A stretch of 64,000 nucleotides of DNA, taken from positions 124,001 through 188,000 of the forward strand of contig QMIW01000001.1 in assembly GCA_024434165.1 (NCBI GenBank). The letters are read 5' to 3'. This stretch comes from Chloroflexota bacterium. GTDB lineage: Bacteria; Chloroflexota; Anaerolineae; Anaerolineales; Villigracilaceae. The position numbers and the translations under genes are program-made. The notes under the pieces are model-generated. The model had not been told where the DNA came from, did no database searches, and saw nothing but the letters and a program-made list of their open reading frames with translations. Positions 61,027 to 64,000 of this stretch are shown here, piece after piece. The number at the start of each line of letters is the position of its first letter. Positions within the stretch are counted from its first letter, which is position 1.

Positions 61027-63168
61027 ATGAAGCAACTCCTTCAAAACATCAAAAACGGAAAAACCACCGTCGAAGATGTGCCAGTCCCAACGCCGCGCGA
61101 AGGACAGGCGCTGGTCAAGGTTGCGGCGAGCCTGGTCTCTGCTGGCACCGAACGCATGGTGGTCGAGTTTGCAGAAAAAAGTTATCTCGGCAAGGCGCGC
61201 TCACGCCCGGACCTGGTCAAACAAACGCTGGATAAAGCCAAACGCGAAGGCATCCTGCCGACCGTCCAGGCGGTCTTCAACCGCCTCGACCAGCCGATGG
61301 CGCTTGGGTATTCCTCCGCTGGCGTCATCGTTGCGCTTGGGAAGAACATGCAGGGCTTCCGGGTCGGTCAGCGTGTGGCGTGCGCGGGCGGGGGATATGC
61401 CGTCCATGCCGAATACAACGTCGTGCCCAAGAATCTCCTCACGCCGCTTCCCAAAAATGTGAACTTTGAATCCGCTGCCTTCACCACCCTCGGCGCGATT
61501 GCCCTGCACGGGTTTCGACTCGCCGAACCCCAACTCGGCGAGAACGTTGCCGTCATTGGCTTGGGTCTTTTGGGATTATTGACGATTCAAATGGCGTCTG
61601 CGGCGGGATGCCGTGTCCTCGGCATTGACCTCGACCCCAAGCGGGTTGCCCTCGCTTCTTCTCTTGGACTGGAGGCGGTACCACGTCCCCAAGCCGAATC
61701 TGCCGCCCAAGCCTTCACTCAGAATCGCGGCTTCGACTCCATCATCATCTGCGCGGATACTTCCTCGAATGACCCTGTCGAATTGGCTGGCGTCATCGCC
61801 CGTGACCGCGCCAAAGTCGTCGCAACGGGCGCAGTCGGTTTGACCTTCCCGCGAAAAATCTACTACGAAAAAGAAATCTCCTTTATCAATTCCCGCTCGT
61901 ACGGACCGGGGCGCTACGATGCAAATTACGAAGAGAACGGCAGCGACTATCCCATCGGTTACGTGCGTTGGACGGAGGGACGCAATTTTCAAGCGGTGGT
62001 GGATTTACTTTCGAGTCGAAAGTTGAAGGTCGAAAGTCTGATTTCGCATCGGTTTGATATTGAAGAGGGAGTGAAAGCGTATGATGTAATTACTGGGAAA
62101 AAGAAAGAGCCATTCCTGGGTGTCTTGCTCACGTATCCAGAAGGAAAGACAAAAGAGGAAAGAAGGATCGTTTTCCCATCCATCGTCCATCGTCCATCGT
62201 CAATTGTCAATCTCGGTGTTCTCGGCGCGGGCCTTTTTGCCAACTCCACGCTCCTGCCGATCCTCAAAAACAACAGGGATTTTCAACTGGTCGGTATTGC
62301 ATCGTCGGGCGGCTTGCACGCGCAACATGCGGGAAAGAAATTTGGCTTCCAATATGCCGCCTCCTCCGAAGATGAAATCATCAACGATCCGAATATCAAC
62401 ACCGTCGCCATCCTGACCCGTCACGACACCCATGCCGATCTGGTTGTGAGGGCATTGAAGGCTGGGAAACATGTCTTTGTGGAAAAACCACTGGCGATAA
62501 ACAGTGATCAGTTATCAGTGATCAGTAAGCAGTTACTGAAAACTGCTGATTGTTTACTGCTCGCTGGTTTTAATAGAAGATTTTCTTCCCTAATCCAAAA
62601 TCTCAAATCTCAAATCTCCAATTTCCAAGAACCCAAATACCTTCACTACCGTGTCAACGCGGGCTACATCCCCTCGAATCACTGGACTCAAGACCCAGCC
62701 GTCGGCGGCGGACGCATCATCGGCGAAGCGTGTCACTTCATTGACGTGCTGACCTTCCTTGTTGGCGCGCCGCCTGTCTCAGTGTCCGCACATGCCCTGT
62801 CCAATCATGGAAAATACAGCGAGGACAACGTCTCCATGACCTTCACTTTTCCCGACGGCTCGATCGGCATCGTGGATTATCTCGCCAATGGCGACAAGTC
62901 CATGCCCAAGGAGCGGCTGGAGGTTTTCTGTGAAGGGATGGTGGCGGTGCTGGATGATTATGTGTCGTTGGTTACGGTAAAAGACGGAAAGAAGAAAGAG
63001 GAAAGAAGGGCGCAGGACAAAGGCTGGAAGGGAGAAATGACTGCATTTGCCCGGGCAATTCAAGGCGGGGGCGAAGCGCCGATTCCCTACGAGCAACTCA
63101 TCGGCGTGACCAAATCCACGTTCGCGGCGGTGGAGTCGATTCGACAAAAGCGGTCAATTGACATCTAA
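61027..63168 (+). CDS. Two-domain oxidoreductase (MDR plus Gfo/Idh/MocA)
   Basis: 713 residues. Residues 1-350 are a zinc-alcohol-dehydrogenase-like MDR domain without clear catalytic zinc ligands (VIGLGLLGLLTIQMASAAG Rossmann); about 395-713 are a Gfo/Idh/MocA domain (GVLGAGLFANSTLLPILK, VFVEKPLAI). Such fusions occur in polysaccharide or sugar clusters; none is next to this one. Leaderless: TATACT box 7 bp before the ATG. Four heptamer arrays (62013-62625) add codons in the linker and second domain without breaking the frame. Confidence 0.9.
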   Translation: MKQLLQNIKNGKTTVEDVPVPTPREGQALVKVAASLVSAGTERMVVEFAEKSYLGKARSRPDLVKQTLDKAKREGILPTVQAVFNRLDQPMALGYSSAGVIVALGKNMQGFRVGQRVACAGGGYAVHAEYNVVPKNLLTPLPKNVNFESAAFTTLGAIALHGFRLAEPQLGENVAVIGLGLLGLLTIQMASAAGCRVLGIDLDPKRVALASSLGLEAVPRPQAESAAQAFTQNRGFDSIIICADTSSNDPVELAGVIARDRAKVVATGAVGLTFPRKIYYEKEISFINSRSYGPGRYDANYEENGSDYPIGYVRWTEGRNFQAVVDLLSSRKLKVESLISHRFDIEEGVKAYDVITGKKKEPFLGVLLTYPEGKTKEERRIVFPSIVHRPSSIVNLGVLGAGLFANSTLLPILKNNRDFQLVGIASSGGLHAQHAGKKFGFQYAASSEDEIINDPNINTVAILTRHDTHADLVVRALKAGKHVFVEKPLAINSDQLSVISKQLLKTADCLLLAGFNRRFSSLIQNLKSQISNFQEPKYLHYRVNAGYIPSNHWTQDPAVGGGRIIGEACHFIDVLTFLVGAPPVSVSAHALSNHGKYSEDNVSMTFTFPDGSIGIVDYLANGDKSMPKERLEVFCEGMVAVLDDYVSLVTVKDGKKKEERRAQDKGWKGEMTAFARAIQGGGEAPIPYEQLIGVTKSTFAAVESIRQKRSIDI
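62013..62040 (+). repeat. Heptamer array inside oxidoreductase, first
   Basis: GAGTCGA, AAGTTGA, AGGTCGA, AAGTCTG. Confidence 0.75.
62177..62211 (+). repeat. Heptamer array inside oxidoreductase, second
   Basis: CATCCAT, CGTCCAT, CGTCCAT, CGTCAAT, TGTCAAT; lies at the junction between the two domains. Confidence 0.85.
62502..62564 (+). repeat. Heptamer array inside oxidoreductase, third
   Basis: CAGTGAT, CAGTTAT, CAGTGAT, CAGTAAG, CAGTTAC, TGAAAAC, TGCTGAT, TGTTTAC, TGCTCGC: nine units, translated after KPLAI. Confidence 0.85.
62598..62625 (+). repeat. Heptamer array inside oxidoreductase, fourth
   Basis: AAATCTC, AAATCTC, AAATCTC, CAATTTC. Confidence 0.8.
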
Positions 63169-63202
63169 TTCTCTCGGAAGTATGATGCTTGCAAGGGTAA
63201 AA

Positions 63203-63430
63203 ATGGTTGAATTGACTTTAGGTATTACCGTTGATTCTTCTGTCCGTTTTGGCAAGCCCGTCATTAAAGGCACGCGCGTCCCCGCCGATACAGTTGTTGC
63301 ACGTGTCGCTTTGGGGTTGGGGATCAAGGAAGTTGCAGAGGAATACGACATCACTGAAAAGGACGTTTACAACGCCTTGAATTATGCCGCCCGCCGCCTT
63401 GCCGAAGAACAGATTTGGATAACGGCATGA
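63203..63430 (+). CDS. DUF433 antitoxin-like protein
   Basis: 75 residues. FGKPVIKGTRVPADTVVARVALGLGIKEVAEEYDITEKDVYNALNYAARRL is the DUF433 (VapB-like helix-turn-helix) domain. Start at 63203 has AAGGG upstream; longer forms reach back to 63158 across the oxidoreductase stop. ATGA overlap with the following DUF5615 remnant, the usual toxin-like partner. Confidence 0.9.
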   Translation: MVELTLGITVDSSVRFGKPVIKGTRVPADTVVARVALGLGIKEVAEEYDITEKDVYNALNYAARRLAEEQIWITA

Positions 63431-63704
63431 GTCTGCGTTTTATCACAGATGAAGATGTTCCCCGTTCGACTGCCCGCATTCTCCGTGACGCGAGTTTTGA
63501 TGCCGTGGATGTCCGTGATATCGGCTTGCGCGGAAAGAGCGATGCAGAGGTTTTCGATCTGGAATTCTGGTCGTCAGAATTCCAGATAGCGAGCCGATTG
63601 ATATTTTCAATCGAGAAGTGCTTCACGCGGTTCAAGAAGTGGGAGATAATTTGAGTCGGCGTCTTGCGATTGTCGAGGTTGGGAAAGTCCGCCTGCGCTG
63701 TTGA
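63427..63704 (+). pseudogene. Broken DUF5615 PIN-like gene
   Basis: Starts as a DUF5615 protein (LRFITDEDVPRSTARILRD, VDVRDIGLRGKSDAEVFD) and overlaps the DUF433 gene. After 45 codons the sequence meets a palindrome (63557-63587) and continues in a wrong frame to a stop at 63654. In another frame from 63588 comes a plausible C-terminus (EPIDIFNREVLHAVQEVGDN, RRLAIVEVGKVRLR) to 63704. The middle third of the domain is missing, so the toxin-like partner is inactive. Confidence 0.78.
63557..63587. repeat. Palindrome at the gene break
   Basis: 13-bp perfect arms ATCTGGAATTCTG and CAGAATTCCAGAT around GTCGT, exactly where the DUF5615 frame is lost. Confidence 0.88.
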
Positions 63705-63912
63705 ATCCAAAGATATAATCACGGAGACACAACCCAAATTCATCATTCATCCTTCTGATTTCATCCTTTCCAATAAACCGCTCCCTCCGCGTCTTCCTCT
63801 GCCGTTCCTCCCAAGATAAGCCCGCCGTCCCACAAGGGGATGATAAGCCATGGATTGATCCATGGTTGGATGAAGAAGAACTCTGCTTATTCCATGTTAA
63901 AATAACCTTACC

Positions 63913-64000
63913 ATGACCGATTACATCTTCACCAAACATGCCGCTGACATGATGGAAGAACGCAATATATCAGAGGCTTGGGTTTGGCGAACGATAAACG
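63913..64000 (+). CDS. DUF4258 protein, partial
   Basis: 29 codons before the window ends. TDYIFTKHAADMMEERNISEAWVWRTIN matches the start of DUF4258 proteins (a toxin-like fold, with HAxxxMxERxI and the WV motif). A TAAAAT box lies about 9 bp upstream. The 63705-63912 stretch before it has no gene. Confidence 0.75.
   Translation, partial: MTDYIFTKHAADMMEERNISEAWVWRTIN

Overview
The window looks like chromosomal DNA of a GC-rich bacterium, most likely a member of the Chloroflexota (class Anaerolineae or close). This is inferred from gene content (multi-GAF kinases, a DUF4388/GTPase pair, V4R protein, tungsten AOR genes, NPxx-type small membrane proteins) and from the style of the dispersed repeats; there is no rRNA or marker set here to prove it. 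About 62 protein genes, one tRNA, two riboswitches, many intrinsic terminators and an unusual density of small repeats can be supported. No phage, transposase or CRISPR array was seen.

Layout. 1-4931 (minus): a bacteriophytochrome-style sensory operon (PAS histidine kinase, stand-alone receiver, REC-PAS-GAF protein running off the left edge). 5148-5303: tRNA-Lys(CUU) with a near-perfect promoter and a terminator. 5423-11994: DUF554 membrane protein, corrinoid adenosyltransferase, HetC-like protein, YqeY, PgpH-type 7TM-HD phosphodiesterase, YbeY, DgkA and endonuclease IV. 12063-18741 (minus): secreted protease lipoprotein, PrsW-like protein, GNAT, LuxR regulator, DinB, SDR and M23 peptidase. 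18951-22748: c-di-GMP-I riboswitch in front of a secreted subtilase, Hsp20, a lipoprotein and a receiver protein. 23016-26523: a putative leader peptide with two terminators before four consecutive GNAT genes.

27858-42735 is the most striking block: a same-strand island made of DUF4388 protein, MglA/Arf-like GTPase, alpha/beta hydrolase, V4R protein, left-handed beta-helix protein, a homologue of the cyanobacterial long-chain acyl-ACP reductase (catalytic Cys retained), REC with degenerate GGDEF, a 2469-residue histidine kinase with about eleven GAF domains, a CheY-like receiver, and a second hydrolase that has Asp where its paralogue has Ser. It reads as a fatty-acyl/aldehyde and GTPase signalling system, but that is inference.

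42843-48168 is a thiamine salvage operon (TPP riboswitch, thiamine pyrophosphokinase, ThiB, ThiP, ThiQ) interrupted by a HigBA-like toxin-antitoxin pair on the other strand. 48156-54596 holds small membrane proteins, phosphofructokinase and a polar amino-acid ABC transporter. 54748-60821 has an M29 aminopeptidase and a tungsten-enzyme cluster (AbrB-radical SAM maturase, two MoaD-like proteins, AOR) with a Phd/VapC pair inserted. The right end has a two-domain oxidoreductase and decaying toxin-antitoxin-like genes.

Two genome-wide habits show up repeatedly. First, at least eight genes have a -10 box ending 6-7 nt before the start codon, which predicts leaderless mRNAs. Second, degenerate 7-bp tandem repeats (more than a dozen arrays) and several families of short palindromes sit both between and inside genes, adding in-frame codons to thiN, thiB, thiP, thiQ, a histidine kinase and an oxidoreductase, and apparently breaking one gene at the right end.
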